A stretch of 64,000 nt of DNA from Gillisia hiemivivida (GCF_007997295.1 NZ_VORY01000005.1:1-64000); one strand, 5' to 3'. Counted from the first letter of the stretch, positions 7,514-17,354 are shown. The notes: a model not told the origin generated them from the sequence alone. Translations and numbers: made by a program.

Positions 7514-8968
7514 TTAGATCGTGTTTTCTTGTTCTATAAATTGTTTATAGTGTTCGTAGCGCAGAAATATATCCCTTACATAGTTGTATGGTTCTGTTCC
7601 CCTCACAAAACCATGTCTAACCACTTCATCAAGGTAGTATTTCTTATCTGCCAATTTCAATATATACTCTTCTACATTATCGTCCCATATATTGGGATCT
7701 TTGCCATTCTTTTCTGCCAAGCGCATAGCATCAAAAACATGTCCTGCTCCGCAGTTAAAGGCAGCTAAAGTGAATTTTACTTTCTGGATTGAATCTTCTA
7801 CAGCTTCAAACTTATCGCGCATTCTATCTAAATACTCTACGCCCCCACTTACATTTTGTTCTGGATTGAAACTGTTGCTAACGCCAAGTTCTTTTGCCGT
7901 AGCTGGCATCAATTGTATCAGTCCGCCTGCTCCTGCCCAGGACTCTGCTTTAGGCTCAAACCTTGATTCTTGATACACTTGAGAACAAAGGAAACGCCAA
8001 TCCCATCCTATTTTAGACGCATTTTCTTTAATAATATCGTCGTATTTACTAATCTTATTGCCGTTTTTGCTGTAAAAGTCGCTTTGGACTCTAACCTTAT
8101 AAGACTTTGTGTTTTTAAAGTACTTATTGTAAATAACATAGTAATCGTCTGACTTCTTCTCTTTGGTTATCCACTTGTTTATTGCCGTAAGTAATTCAGG
8201 AGAATTCTGCCTTACCGCCCAGGCTATTCGTTGAGAAAACGAAATTCTGGTATCAATATGGAGTATAGGATAGTAGGTTTTATTGATAGCCGCAATATTA
8301 TAATCAGCGATTGTTCTATCAATTTCGCCATCCACTACCATTCTAATTATTTCATCTGTAGGAATATTTCCTTCAATATGTTCTATCGGAATTTCAGCAC
8401 CAATCTCACCCTGCAAATTTTTAAGCCTTTGGGCATAGGATGTGTTCTCTCTAACCCACACGGTATCGTTTATTAATTCTAGCGTATTTGAAATTACTTG
8501 TTTTTCAATTTTATAGCCGGGTAGCGAGCGCCAATTATCGGGCATTCGCTGTACTAAAGCCTGGTGTGTTACATAATGGTTTTCTGTAAAACTTACTAAG
8601 CTTTTTCTAGGCTTAGTTATCGTTAAACCAAAGGCAATTAAATCACCGTCGCCATTGTTCAACATATCGAAGAGATCATCAATATCTTCAGCTATTGTGA
8701 TTTTTAGCTTTAAGCCTAAGTTATTGGCCAAGCGCGATAACAACTCGTACTCAAAGCCCATTGGCATTCCTTTGTATAAAAAATAGCTAGTAGAACTGTA
8801 AATGGTTATGGCATGTAAAACGCCGTCTTCTTTTATGGCTTCTAAATCTTTAGAAACTTTATAAGGTAAGGGCGCCTGATCGACGCTTGCATTACTTTTA
8901 TTGCTTTGAGAACAGCTTGATAGAATTATTAAAACAGCAACAAAAAGGACATTTGTTTTTACATTCAT
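7514..8968 (-). CDS. MltF-like membrane-bound lytic murein transglycosylase
   Basis: 484 residues from the ATG at 8966-8968; this start is chosen because it gives a clean lipoprotein signal (FVAVLIILSSC, lipid-bearing Cys about residue 19), whereas upstream codons add 40 unlikely residues. Residues about 50-270 form a type 3 solute-binding domain (GFEYELLSRLANNLGLKL; FGLTITKPRKSLVSFTE). Residues about 310-440 form an SLT domain with the catalytic Glu334 in QESRFEP, then GAGGLIQLMPATAKELG and AAFNCGAGHV. This is MltF architecture: cleavage of peptidoglycan glycan strands to 1,6-anhydro ends at the inner face of the outer membrane. Convergent or isolated from its neighbours. Confidence 0.9.
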   Translation of the reverse strand: MNVKTNVLFVAVLIILSSCSQSNKSNASVDQAPLPYKVSKDLEAIKEDGVLHAITIYSSTSYFLYKGMPMGFEYELLSRLANNLGLKLKITIAEDIDDLFDMLNNGDGDLIAFGLTITKPRKSLVSFTENHYVTHQALVQRMPDNWRSLPGYKIEKQVISNTLELINDTVWVRENTSYAQRLKNLQGEIGAEIPIEHIEGNIPTDEIIRMVVDGEIDRTIADYNIAAINKTYYPILHIDTRISFSQRIAWAVRQNSPELLTAINKWITKEKKSDDYYVIYNKYFKNTKSYKVRVQSDFYSKNGNKISKYDDIIKENASKIGWDWRFLCSQVYQESRFEPKAESWAGAGGLIQLMPATAKELGVSNSFNPEQNVSGGVEYLDRMRDKFEAVEDSIQKVKFTLAAFNCGAGHVFDAMRLAEKNGKDPNIWDDNVEEYILKLADKKYYLDEVVRHGFVRGTEPYNYVRDIFLRYEHYKQFIEQENTI

Positions 8969-9601
8969 AACGGTCAAAATACAAAGAAATGAATGACCTA
9001 TACAATTATTTGTTAAAAAAATAAATATCTGATACTTTTTAGAAGAGCGAAATCGCTTCAGATAATTATACTTTTTAGTTATTTGCACCTAAAAAACCGG
9101 ACTGATTTTACTGCTTTTTAAGATTAAAAACATTTAGTATTTTTTAGTTCCAACATCGATTTTTAGCTGAATAAAAGCCCGAAAATGAAGCAAATAAAGC
9201 TCTAAGGGTTTTAGTTAATTCAAGTAAGGTGAAGTGTGAACGAGTCCCAAAAGCTATCGGGATTGGTGACTTTGTTTTTTGTTACTTGGTATCTAAACCA
9301 TCACTTTTAATCAATTGCGTGCTTTTCGCTGTTAACCGATGTTGTTATAAGTTTAATTTACTAATTATGTGGAGGAGGTGGAATCCTTTTCAATGGTTGG
9401 TCCCGAAACAGAATATTTAATGATAAGGTGTCTGGGTTTTGGTTAACTCAAAAGGTTGGGCTTAGGAATTTACTCATGTATGCGTAGTTAGTTTATTAGA
9501 TGGTGTCTAAAACATCACTTTCCACTGGAATACCAGCTATTTGCTTGTAACCGATAGTGGTAAGTAGCTTTTCACGTTTAATATTACTAGATAATTATTT
9601 A
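8969..9601. other. Intergenic with eroded coding traces
   Basis: No intact gene. On the minus strand at about 9500-9585 a fragment reads EKLLTTIGYKQIAGIPVESD, flanked by stops, and a weaker partly matching copy of the same DNA (CTAAACCATCACTTTTA...GTTAACCGATGTTGTTATAAG) lies at about 9291-9355. These look like two remnants of a duplicated gene. Upstream of mltF (8969-9090) I see no clear -7 box. Confidence 0.4.
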
Positions 9602-12187
9602 TCAGCGTATTAGTGAAAAATGCCCTTTAAAGGTTCTTCCATCACTTAAATTAACTATAAACCAGTAATCATTGGAAGGCATTAGATTTCCATTGAATGT
9701 ACCATCCCACCCCGTACTGTGTGAAGCTAGTTCTTTTAATAATTTACCATATCTATCATAAATTAATATTTTTGATTCTGGTAATTTATCTACTCCATCT
9801 ATTTGCCAGCTATCATTGTATCCATCATTATTGGGAGTAAAAACTTTGGGATAACCTATAACTGAGATATCAATAAGGCTAATACCACAGCCTTTTTTAT
9901 CTCTAACATATAGTGTATGAATACCTGAACTTACATTTTCAAAAAATGGAATATCTTGATAATTTGAAAACTCACTATCTAAAGAAAATTCATAATCTCC
10001 TTGCCCAAGACTTGAAGTATTAATTGCTATAGTATTATTATTAGAATTGTCAACCACTGATATATCATTTTGATTAATTTGAGCCATTTCTGATGTATTC
10101 ACAAAAATATCTCTTGTCCTAGAGCAACCTGATCCATCTGTTTTAGTTAATGTAATTGAATAAGTTCCTGGGGTAAAAACGGTTAAAGTTGGAGCATTAG
10201 ATAAAATTGTGCCGTCTTGATATGCCCACTCGTAATCATAAACCTCTAAAAGGTTTGTTTCAATTGGATCTAAAACTACTGTAAATGTTGGATCAGAAGA
10301 ACAAACTACCTGTGGAGTATCTATTGAAAAGTCTGGCAACGGGTCGACAATAAACACTATATCTGTTTTAGCAATACAAGACCTGTTCATTGGGTTTATA
10401 ACTTCTACTGTAATAGTTTGTGTTCCAGAAGCAAATGGATTTGGCAGTGGACTTGGTAATTCTATATCTGATTCGCTATAATAATGTACTTCCATACCTG
10501 TTTGTCCATTTAAAACATCACTCTCAATTTGTGAAGTATCAAAGTCATGAAATCCATCGGTATCATCGGCACCATCATCGCAGGATATTTGATTTGCTAC
10601 ATGATTAGCTAAAGGTTGTTTATCTACAATAAATTCTAGAGCAGTTTCAGCAAAGCAACTTCCATCACTTATATTATTATTAGTTACTCTGACTGTCACA
10701 ACTTGACTAGTTGTAAAAAAAGGGTTCGGCAAAGGATTCTGTAAAAGATTATTATTCTCATCTAAGTAGGTTAGCGTAACATTTGATAATGATTGCCCTC
10801 CAATAATAGTTGATTCTACAAGAGATACATCAAAAGGGAATTCCCCATCTTGATCATCATCACATTGTCTATCAATAGTAACTGGATTTGCTACTGGAAT
10901 TGGCTCTACATATAAATTTATATATGCTCCTAAACCTAAACAATCATTATCTAGTCCCCCGTCTACTCTAATATATACTTGTTGCGTATTTGGATAGCCG
11001 ATATTTCTGTGATTTGAAGTATCCATAATTGGATTCTCTTCTGCTAAAGCATCGGCTTCATTTCTGTAATAATTAATTATTAATTGTTGTCCTATAGGAA
11101 ACATAGCTTCTATTTCAGCATGTATACTACTAAAATCAAATTGTGAAATCCCATCAGTATTATCATCACATACATAGAAGTTTTTGGTAAATGTATTAGG
11201 TATTTGTGTTGTAGTAACAATCAATTTAACCTGACTTGTTCTGTAACAAGCATTATTATTCTCTACTCTTGCCCAAACAATGTCTTTGCTAACAGTTTGA
11301 TTGGTATAAACTGTTCTATTTGTAATAGGATTATTATTGTTTTCTGCATCTATTTGAGATTCAAAAAAAGAAATGGTTTCATTTGCTGAATTAGTTGTTA
11401 TTTCTGGAATAACTTCATCTAGATTAAATGCACTAAACCCATCTAAATCATCATCACATTGTTTAAGTTCAACTATTGATGATATTTGTGGAAGATCATA
11501 AATTGTGACAGTCGTAGTTTCGATAGCAGTATCTGTACCAACTGTTGGAGTAACACTAACTTCATAAGTTCCTGGGTTAGAAAACACATGTGTTGGTTCT
11601 ATATCTGTAGATTTATTATTTACTCCAGAAGAAAGGTCATCAAAATCCCAAACTGCTGAATCTACAACATCTGAAAGCAAAAATTTTGTAGTATCTCCAA
11701 AACAAGTATTCTCAAAAGTTATTCCTTCAATATAAAAAAGTGAAGACACAAAAGTTGGTAGTCCTAAACCACTTTTTCTTCCTTCGAGATACATTTCATT
11801 ATATTTATAATTACAGCCAATTCCTAAAACATTAGGGTTTTCTATAATATCTATATACGATCTACCAGATTTGGCAACATAAATCTTAGCATCTGGACCA
11901 AGTTGTAAAGAAGAATATGGCTCTCGTGTTGAAGATTGTAATACTACACCTGAATTGTAAATATCAATTGGCGCACCTGCCAATAAATTATACTGACTAA
12001 CCCCTGGGTAATATGAAACATATAACAAATCACTATTAGGAGAAAATTCAATTCCATATGGGTTTCCTGGCGGATTTAGATCAGTAATAAGACTTACAAC
12101 TTTTCCTGTATTAATATTAAAATTCATTGTCGTCCGACAAAAGATATAAGATCGCTGCGCTGCTAGATTCAAGATGTAAGACTTCAT
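9602..12187 (-). pseudogene. T9SS type B exported protein, 3' part cut off by a MITE
   Basis: Codes for the body and C-terminus of a large cell-surface protein. Up to about 12124 the frame reads FNINTGKVVSLITDLN...GIEFSPNSDLLYVSYY (beta-propeller-like). Next come a PKD-like domain (TWD-type DFDDLSSGVNNKS), about four repeats starting QCDDDxDGxxxFD, and a final gliding-motility/CHU_C type sorting domain, PKVFTPNNDGYNDSWQIDG...KILIYDRYGKLL...WDGTFNG, recognised by the type 9 secretion system. The first 20 codons (12128-12187) come from the inserted MITE and are not native. Without the signal peptide, which sits in the other part, this piece cannot be exported. Confidence 0.85.
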
Positions 12188-12349
12188 TTCAACTAATTGA
12201 AAATCAATATTTTAATCTGCGTGAATTTTTCAAAAAGGAAAAAATAATTCTGTGTTCCAATAGCAAGCTCCTAAACATTGAAAACAGTCTTAATCCACGT
12301 TACTTCTAGCCTCACCGAAATCCAGAATTTTTTTTACCGGACAATACTA
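12125..12349. mobile_element. 225-bp MITE, copy 1 (9-bp target duplication ATTAAAATT)
   Basis: Begins CATTGTCGTCCGACAAAAG and ends TTTACCGGACAATACTA; the ends are imperfect inverted repeats (ATTGTCGTCCG against ATTGTCCGG). Flanked on both sides by ATTAAAATT (12116-12124 and 12350-12358). A second copy of exactly the same length lies at 37952-38176, about 90 percent identical by eye. It contains no gene of its own, so it must depend on a transposase elsewhere. It splits the T9SS protein gene. Confidence 0.92.
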
Positions 12350-13060
12350 ATTAAAATTAAAAACTTCAACACCAATCCCAGTCCAAGCGACCGCTAACTT
12401 TGTACCATCTGGGGATATTTTTATTTGCCCAGTAGTTCTCAAACTACGAATAAATCCAACGGAACTAACTATTGGAGTACTACTAATTCCAGAAGCTGAA
12501 ACATTATATGTAATAAATTCATTACTATCATATTTGTGAGCAACAACCCAGTACTCATCTGAATTGGGCCTTTTTATAGCAGTTACTTTTTCGTTGACAG
12601 GTGTGTGTAATAATTTATTCTTAGATATTACTGCGCCAATACCTCCATTTAAAGACATATCAACTTCTGAGAATTGCAAACCGTTGACACCACCTCCATA
12701 AAGGTGAAGCGAATCAAGGGTGAAAACATAATAAATGTTTGTTGTCCCTGGTTTTGGTATTATAATAGCAGAATGAGTACTGGAAGAGTCTCCCTTTAAG
12801 CCAGTACCATTTTGCATAATGGAATGATTCTTATTATAAACAGTAATTCCATCTGTATAAAACAACAGATTCCCATCACTATCTGAAATGGAAGCACAAC
12901 CTTCATTAGTCGACAATTGTCCGTCTAATAAAACAACTGGAGTACCACTATTAAAATCCAAACCTCCATTATACCCAAAATACCAAATATTTGCTTCATT
13001 CTGGGCAAAATTAGAAATAGTAAAACAAAAGAAAAAAAATGTCAACAAAATACTTTTCAT
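12347..13060 (-). pseudogene. T9SS type B exported protein, 5' part (signal peptide and propeller start)
   Basis: 237 codons. Signal peptide MKSILLTFFFFCFTISNFAQ with cleavage after NFAQ, then NEANIWYFGYNGGLDF, typical of the flavobacterial proteins that pair a WD/propeller-like region with PKD repeats and a C-terminal sorting domain. The frame runs to ...GIGVEVFNFN and then meets TAG formed by the first MITE bases. Joining FNFN to INTGKVV in the 3' part restores one continuous frame over 3.2 kb, so the gene was intact before insertion. The truncated product would be secreted to the periplasm without the T9SS signal. Confidence 0.85.
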
Positions 13061-13365
13061 AAAAGTTAGTATTTCAAAGGTTTTGATATTATTATTATTA
13101 TTATTATGCTTACTAACAAGGTATTATATACTTATTCATAAATACTTCAAGCCTGAAAAATCTCAGGATAAAATATTCTTTCAATAAAAAAGGAGAAAAT
13201 CTAAATAGGTACGGCATCTGGAATTTCTTAATTTCAAACTTACATTTTAAAATTCATTAAGACCAATGGTTTAGTTCTGTAATTATTAACAGTTATTAAC
13301 ACGGTTAAGGCTATTAATATATAGCAATCCAAAACCACCTCCCTCCTCTTTTCGTATATTCCAGT
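13061..13365. promoter_or_regulatory. Divergent intergenic region
   Basis: Separates the divergently transcribed T9SS protein gene and the lpxR-like gene and should hold both promoters. It contains a short ATT trinucleotide run (TTATTATTATTATTATTATG at 13088-13107) about 30 bases upstream of the T9SS gene start, which could vary in length by slippage. No clear TAnnTTTG box is seen. Confidence 0.4.
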
Positions 13366-14328
13366 ATGAAGTCAATTCTTTACCCATTCTTCTTTTTCCT
13401 TTTATTACCAAGCCTATCGCTAGGTCAAAAAATAGATAATCTAGCATCTTTTCGGGATATAAAGAGTGATTCCTATTTTAGATACCACTACGATAACGAT
13501 TATTTCTCGGGCACCGATGAGAACTATACCCAAGGCTACAGCTTAGAATTAGTTGCTCCATTTTTAAAAAAGAATCCTGCCAATTACCTTTTCTACAAAC
13601 CTAGAAAATCAGAAATTAAATTTGGTTTAGCTGTAGAGCATATCGGCTTTACACCACCTACTATTGGGAGTCCGGAAATTCAGTTTGGAGATCGTCCCTT
13701 TGCCGCAGCTATTATGCTAAAAAGTTTTCTGATCGCTACTGATACGATTGCTAAGTCCAGATTACTTTCTTCCCTTAACATCGGACTTATAGGTCCAGGT
13801 GCTTTTGGAAAGGAAATGCAGGTTGGCATCCATAAGATCACCGGAAATATTATTCCTCAAGGTTGGCGAAACCAGATCAAGAACGATGTTGTAATTAACT
13901 ATGAAGTCAGCTATGAAAAACAACTTTATCGAGCTGGAAATTACTTCTCACTGCAAACAAATTCTACAGCACGAGTAGGTACATTACTCACCAACGCATC
14001 GGTTGGACTCAATACTACGGTGGGGCTTATAAACTCGCCATTTTCAGCAATAAATAAGAAGAAAAAATTTCAATTCTATGCGTATTCTCAGATTTTAGGA
14101 AATCTAATAGCTTATGATGCTACGCTGCGAGGTGGAGTTTTCAATAAAACGAGTCCGTATACAATTCCTTCCGAAGAGATAGAACGTTTTACCGGGCAAT
14201 TCAACTATGGTCTGGTTTTAAAAACAAAGACTTTATATTTTGAATATTCCAGAACGGTACTTACCCGAGAATTTGAGTCTGGAACACCAACAAAATGGGG
14301 AGGAATTAGAATTGGGCTTACATTTTAA
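13366..14328 (+). CDS. LpxR-like lipid A deacylase (DUF2219)
   Basis: 320 residues with signal peptide MKSILYPFFFFLLLPSLSLG. An outer membrane beta-barrel family that removes 3'-linked acyl chains from lipid A. Family hallmarks visible: NDYFSGTDENYTQGY (Asn44, Asp45 of the calcium/active site), FGDRPFAA near residue 108, and GIHKITGNIIPQGW with the catalytic His156. Alternating short strands follow to an aromatic C-terminus (GIRIGLTF), as expected for a barrel. LPS remodelling is a known way to alter envelope permeability. Monocistronic. Confidence 0.85.
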   Translation: MKSILYPFFFFLLLPSLSLGQKIDNLASFRDIKSDSYFRYHYDNDYFSGTDENYTQGYSLELVAPFLKKNPANYLFYKPRKSEIKFGLAVEHIGFTPPTIGSPEIQFGDRPFAAAIMLKSFLIATDTIAKSRLLSSLNIGLIGPGAFGKEMQVGIHKITGNIIPQGWRNQIKNDVVINYEVSYEKQLYRAGNYFSLQTNSTARVGTLLTNASVGLNTTVGLINSPFSAINKKKKFQFYAYSQILGNLIAYDATLRGGVFNKTSPYTIPSEEIERFTGQFNYGLVLKTKTLYFEYSRTVLTREFESGTPTKWGGIRIGLTF

Positions 14329-14375
14329 GTATCGGGTTTCAGATCTAATTTTTTTTTTAAAAGTCTCAAGTAGTT

Positions 14376-15029
14376 TTAAATACCCTTACCATTCAATAAC
14401 GCGATTAAAGCTATAAATCCTAATAAAGCTCCTCCAATTACTAAAATGGGTAAAACAATATTTAATATAGCTCGGCCAATTGAGAAATTTTGAATAAAAG
14501 CTACTCCTATTACAAGAATTACAAGTGCCCATAAATCTAGGATAGAGGTTAGAACAGTAAATATTACCAGACCTGTGCTGCTCATGGAAAATCCGGTTTC
14601 CCAAACTGCATTATTAGAACCAGCTCCATAAATGAAGTATTGTGGTATCAATATAAATAATGAAATTATTACTGGAACTAAAGACCAAGCGAGTACTCTT
14701 TTATATTGAGACAAAGTTGCTTTTCCTTTTAATAGCCCGCCAGCAAATTCCAAAAACCAAGCAATTATATAATAGGAAATCCATCCTAAGGCACCACCTA
14801 ATATAATTCTAATAGCTAATTGCCCAACATCAAAAGGATTATTTACAAGTTCCTTATCCAGTAATCTATCCACGGCTTTTGCAATACCCGCTAAAACGAA
14901 AAAGATAAATACACTTTCCTTAGATATATGTTCAAAAATATACTTGAAAGTTTCTTTGGGTTGAAACATTATATTCTTCCATAGCGTAGAGGAATCTATT
15001 TTGGTGATAGTTTCATAATTGTTTTCCAA
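14376..15029 (-). CDS. YIP1 family membrane protein
   Basis: 217 residues. The start ENNYETITKIDSSTLWKNIMFQPKETFKYIFE is the usual soluble lead-in of bacterial Yip1-domain proteins, followed by five to six transmembrane segments (FVLAGIAKAV; LAIRIILGGALGWISYYIIAWFLEF, seen here as two parts; VPVIISLFILIPQYFI; GLVIFTVLTSILDLWALVILV; LNIVLPILVIGGALLGF). GGLLKGKATLSQYKRVLAWSLVP is the conserved central loop motif. The role in bacteria is not established. Convergent with the lpxR-like gene. Confidence 0.75.
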   Translation of the reverse strand: MENNYETITKIDSSTLWKNIMFQPKETFKYIFEHISKESVFIFFVLAGIAKAVDRLLDKELVNNPFDVGQLAIRIILGGALGWISYYIIAWFLEFAGGLLKGKATLSQYKRVLAWSLVPVIISLFILIPQYFIYGAGSNNAVWETGFSMSSTGLVIFTVLTSILDLWALVILVIGVAFIQNFSIGRAILNIVLPILVIGGALLGFIALIALLNGKGI

Positions 15030-15109
15030 ATCTTTGAGTGTTTGAAGTTAAAGTTTGAATTATCTTTTAAATTTTCTCTAAAGTAAATAAAAAAAATCAA
15101 AACCAGATG

Positions 15110-15130
15110 GCGCGGAATTGCATTCCGTGC
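15110..15130. repeat. REP-like palindrome upstream of RAYT
   Basis: GCGCGGAATTGCATTCCGTGC, a 9-bp stem around TGC, similar in form to the palindromes downstream of the RAYT gene at 15774-15922. It lies about 75 bases before the RAYT start, so the gene is bracketed by palindromes on both sides. Confidence 0.6.
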
Positions 15131-15206
15131 CCATAAAGTGACGCAAATACAAAAACTACTGTAGTGATATGTTAGTTTTTTATAACTTCAAATAAAAAGC
15201 ATTACT

Positions 15207-15761
15207 ATGTCAACAAAATATAAAGCTACAACAACTGAAGAAGCTTTTTTTATAACCATCACTACAGTAGGTTGGATTGATATTTTTACCAGATTAAATC
15301 AAAAACAGGTCATCATCAAAGCATTGCAGTATTGCCAACAGAACAAAGGTTTAGAAATATATGCCTATTGTATCATGTCTAGTCACATTCATTTGCTTTG
15401 TAAGGGTACAAAAGGCTTTGTTTTGTCGGATATCATTAGAGATTTTAAAAAATTCACATCCAAGAAAATTATTCAAACCATAAATGAAGAACCTGAAAGT
15501 CGACGCGAGTGGATGTTAGATTATTTTAAAAAATCCTGTGAACATCTAAAAAGAGAACAACAATACAAAGTTTGGCAAGATGGATATCATGCAGAAATTG
15601 TGGAAACCAATTGGTTTATAAAGCAAAAAGTAAATTATATCCACAATAATCCTGTAAAAGACAAAATTGTAGCTTTGCCAGAAGATTATTATTTCAGTTC
15701 CGCAAGAAATTATGCTGATTTAGAAAATGATCTAGCAGTTGTTTTGTTAGATTTATTTTGA
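15207..15761 (+). CDS. REP-associated tyrosine transposase (RAYT)
   Basis: 184 residues. Single-strand DNA nuclease of the HUH Y1 superfamily (IS200/IS605-related). It shows the metal-binding HUH pair in MSSHIHLLCKG (His60, His62), the YKVWQDGYHAEI strand (about 120-131) and Tyr144 in NYIHNNPVKDKIV, the expected nucleophile, followed by the conserved DYYFSSARNYA tail. RAYTs are domesticated transposases that bind and cleave REP palindromes and are thought to spread them. Here REP palindromes flank the gene on both sides, as expected for the family. Its start is the ATG after AAAAAGCATTACT. Confidence 0.92.
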   Translation: MSTKYKATTTEEAFFITITTVGWIDIFTRLNQKQVIIKALQYCQQNKGLEIYAYCIMSSHIHLLCKGTKGFVLSDIIRDFKKFTSKKIIQTINEEPESRREWMLDYFKKSCEHLKREQQYKVWQDGYHAEIVETNWFIKQKVNYIHNNPVKDKIVALPEDYYFSSARNYADLENDLAVVLLDLF

Positions 15762-15773
15762 TAGTGGTTGCTA

Positions 15774-15922
15774 GCACGGATTGTAGGTCTGCGCTGTCGG
15801 GGCTGTCGTAGATGCACGCGCGGATTACAAATCCGCGTTGTCGGGAGGCAGGCACGATTGCAAACGCTGTAAGCACGGATTACAAATCCTCGCTGTCGGG
15901 TTTACAAATCCGCGCTGTCGGG
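15774..15922. repeat. REP palindrome array downstream of RAYT
   Basis: Four units of the form GCACGGATTACAAATCCGCG followed by CTGTCGGG, at about 15774-15801, 15814-15845, 15873-15900 and 15901-15922, plus a worn unit at 15852-15872. Each has the inverted pair GCGGATT...AATCCGC and the constant foot TGTCGGG. The array starts 13 bases after the RAYT stop. It is too irregular and its spacers too short for a CRISPR. Confidence 0.88.
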
Positions 15923-15932
15923 AACCATGCAC

Positions 15933-17354
15933 CTAGTATAAACCGACTTTCCCTTGCACCGATGAGAATAGTTTTTTAGAATCGAAACCGACTCCATCTT
16001 TAAAGACCAATTCCATTTTTCGAATATTCTTGATGTCTTCTCGTAGATCGCCATCTATTAAAATCAAATCTGCTTTCTTCCCTTTTTCTATGCTTCCTAT
16101 CTCTTTTTGTCTGTTTAGGAATTGAGCACCATTCAACGTTCCTATCTTAATAGCATCTGGCAATGAGAATCCGGTTTCCACGAGAATTTCTATAGTCCGC
16201 TGATTGGCATATCCGGCTACGGTTCTCCCCGCACCTGTAGGATCTGTTCCTGCAACCAATTTCCCTCCTTTTTCATAAAAGCGCTTGGTCCATTCCAAAT
16301 CTTTTTTAAATAAAACAATGGAAGTAGAATCATTATTTACAGATCGATCGTATTTATTTTGAAGGTCTTCTTGTAATTGTGGAATCATTGCGCTCAGTCC
16401 GCCACCAGGAACTACCTCATAACCCGTATATGGTTCAAAGACCACTGGTGTTGTGGTTAGGGTGGTATTATTTTTTATTAGTAGATCCATTAATTCTTCC
16501 ATTTTTGGATCATCTTTATCTGTATCTATCAAACTTTTTCGTGCTTTAAAAGGATCGCATATTTCTTCCATTTTATCTGAAATAAAATCGCTGGAAGCCA
16601 TAAATCCATGCTCCAGATTGTCTATTCCTAGATTTGAAGCTTCCGCATAGGTAAGAGAACATAAATGCCCTGTAACTTTGAGTCCGCGCTTATGAGCTTC
16701 TGCCACAGATATTCTAAGATCCTCTTTGGTAATATGGTTATATACTTTAAAAGAAGTCACTCCTTTATCGGCCCAGTAGTTCACCAATTTAGCAACCTCA
16801 GCAGTGCCATCTATAAAGCCAAGTTCTGGGATGTTATAGCCTTCTCGTTCTATAAAAGGTCCTGTAACATCAATTTTTGGACCTGTCATTTTTCCTTCTT
16901 CGATCCACTTTTTTACATTAAGATCTGTTTGTGGCTGAATACTACCGCCGGTTCGCATCGTAGTTACCCCACCGGCCAGGTATAATCTTGGAAAAGTAAA
17001 GGTCATTTGGCTCACACTAAACCAATTCTCAAACGGTTTGCTATAAAATAAATGTTCGTGTAACATGACCAACCCAGGAATCACCGTTTTGCCGGTTCCG
17101 TTAATGATCAAGGCATTTTTAGGGATTACTACAGAAATTGCATTTCCAATATCTTGAATAATTCCATTGCTTATCACAATAGTTTGCCCCTCTTTCACAT
17201 CTCCACCAGTGCCATCTATCAAGGCAACATTTGTAATGGCGATGCTGGAAGTGTCTACGGCTATAAAGGCTTTTACTTGTGGGGTAAATTCTTGTGCAAA
17301 ACTTCCAAAGCTAATTAGAAAAGTTAGTATCCATATATGTGAGGTTTTTATCAT
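15933..17354 (-). CDS. Secreted amidohydrolase family protein
   Basis: 473 residues with signal peptide MIKTSHIWILTFLISFGSFAQ. Metal-dependent TIM-barrel hydrolase of the imidazolonepropionase/prolidase-like group: His99 and His101 in VMLHEHLFY, the strand SFKVYNH with the bridging Lys, GHLCSLTYAEA and NLEHGFMAS with the next two His, and AGTDPTGAGR with the metal Asp. The N-terminal small beta domain (NVALIDGTGGDVKEGQTIV) and C-terminal KADLILIDGDL complete it. Substrate unknown; periplasmic members cleave dipeptides or cyclic amides. Its end abuts the REP array. Confidence 0.85.
   Translation of the reverse strand: MIKTSHIWILTFLISFGSFAQEFTPQVKAFIAVDTSSIAITNVALIDGTGGDVKEGQTIVISNGIIQDIGNAISVVIPKNALIINGTGKTVIPGLVMLHEHLFYSKPFENWFSVSQMTFTFPRLYLAGGVTTMRTGGSIQPQTDLNVKKWIEEGKMTGPKIDVTGPFIEREGYNIPELGFIDGTAEVAKLVNYWADKGVTSFKVYNHITKEDLRISVAEAHKRGLKVTGHLCSLTYAEASNLGIDNLEHGFMASSDFISDKMEEICDPFKARKSLIDTDKDDPKMEELMDLLIKNNTTLTTTPVVFEPYTGYEVVPGGGLSAMIPQLQEDLQNKYDRSVNNDSTSIVLFKKDLEWTKRFYEKGGKLVAGTDPTGAGRTVAGYANQRTIEILVETGFSLPDAIKIGTLNGAQFLNRQKEIGSIEKGKKADLILIDGDLREDIKNIRKMELVFKDGVGFDSKKLFSSVQGKVGLY

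Noticed and set aside
7514-9088. Longer mltF start giving 40 more residues
   Set aside because: The extra residues are not signal-like; the internal ATG at 8968 gives a proper lipoprotein signal.
9229-9420. Plus-strand 63-codon frame upstream of mltF
   Set aside because: Overlaps the eroded repeated stretch, has no recognisable residues and no ribosome-binding context; taken as chance.
1-12349. IS4-type transposase at the left edge as driver of the 225-bp MITE
   Set aside because: Target duplication size would fit, but the visible IS end does not match the MITE ends, so I do not claim the link.
15762-15930. Short repeats resembling a CRISPR array
   Set aside because: Units are palindromic, of uneven length and partly adjacent, with no equal-length unique spacers and no cas genes; they are REP palindromes next to a RAYT gene.
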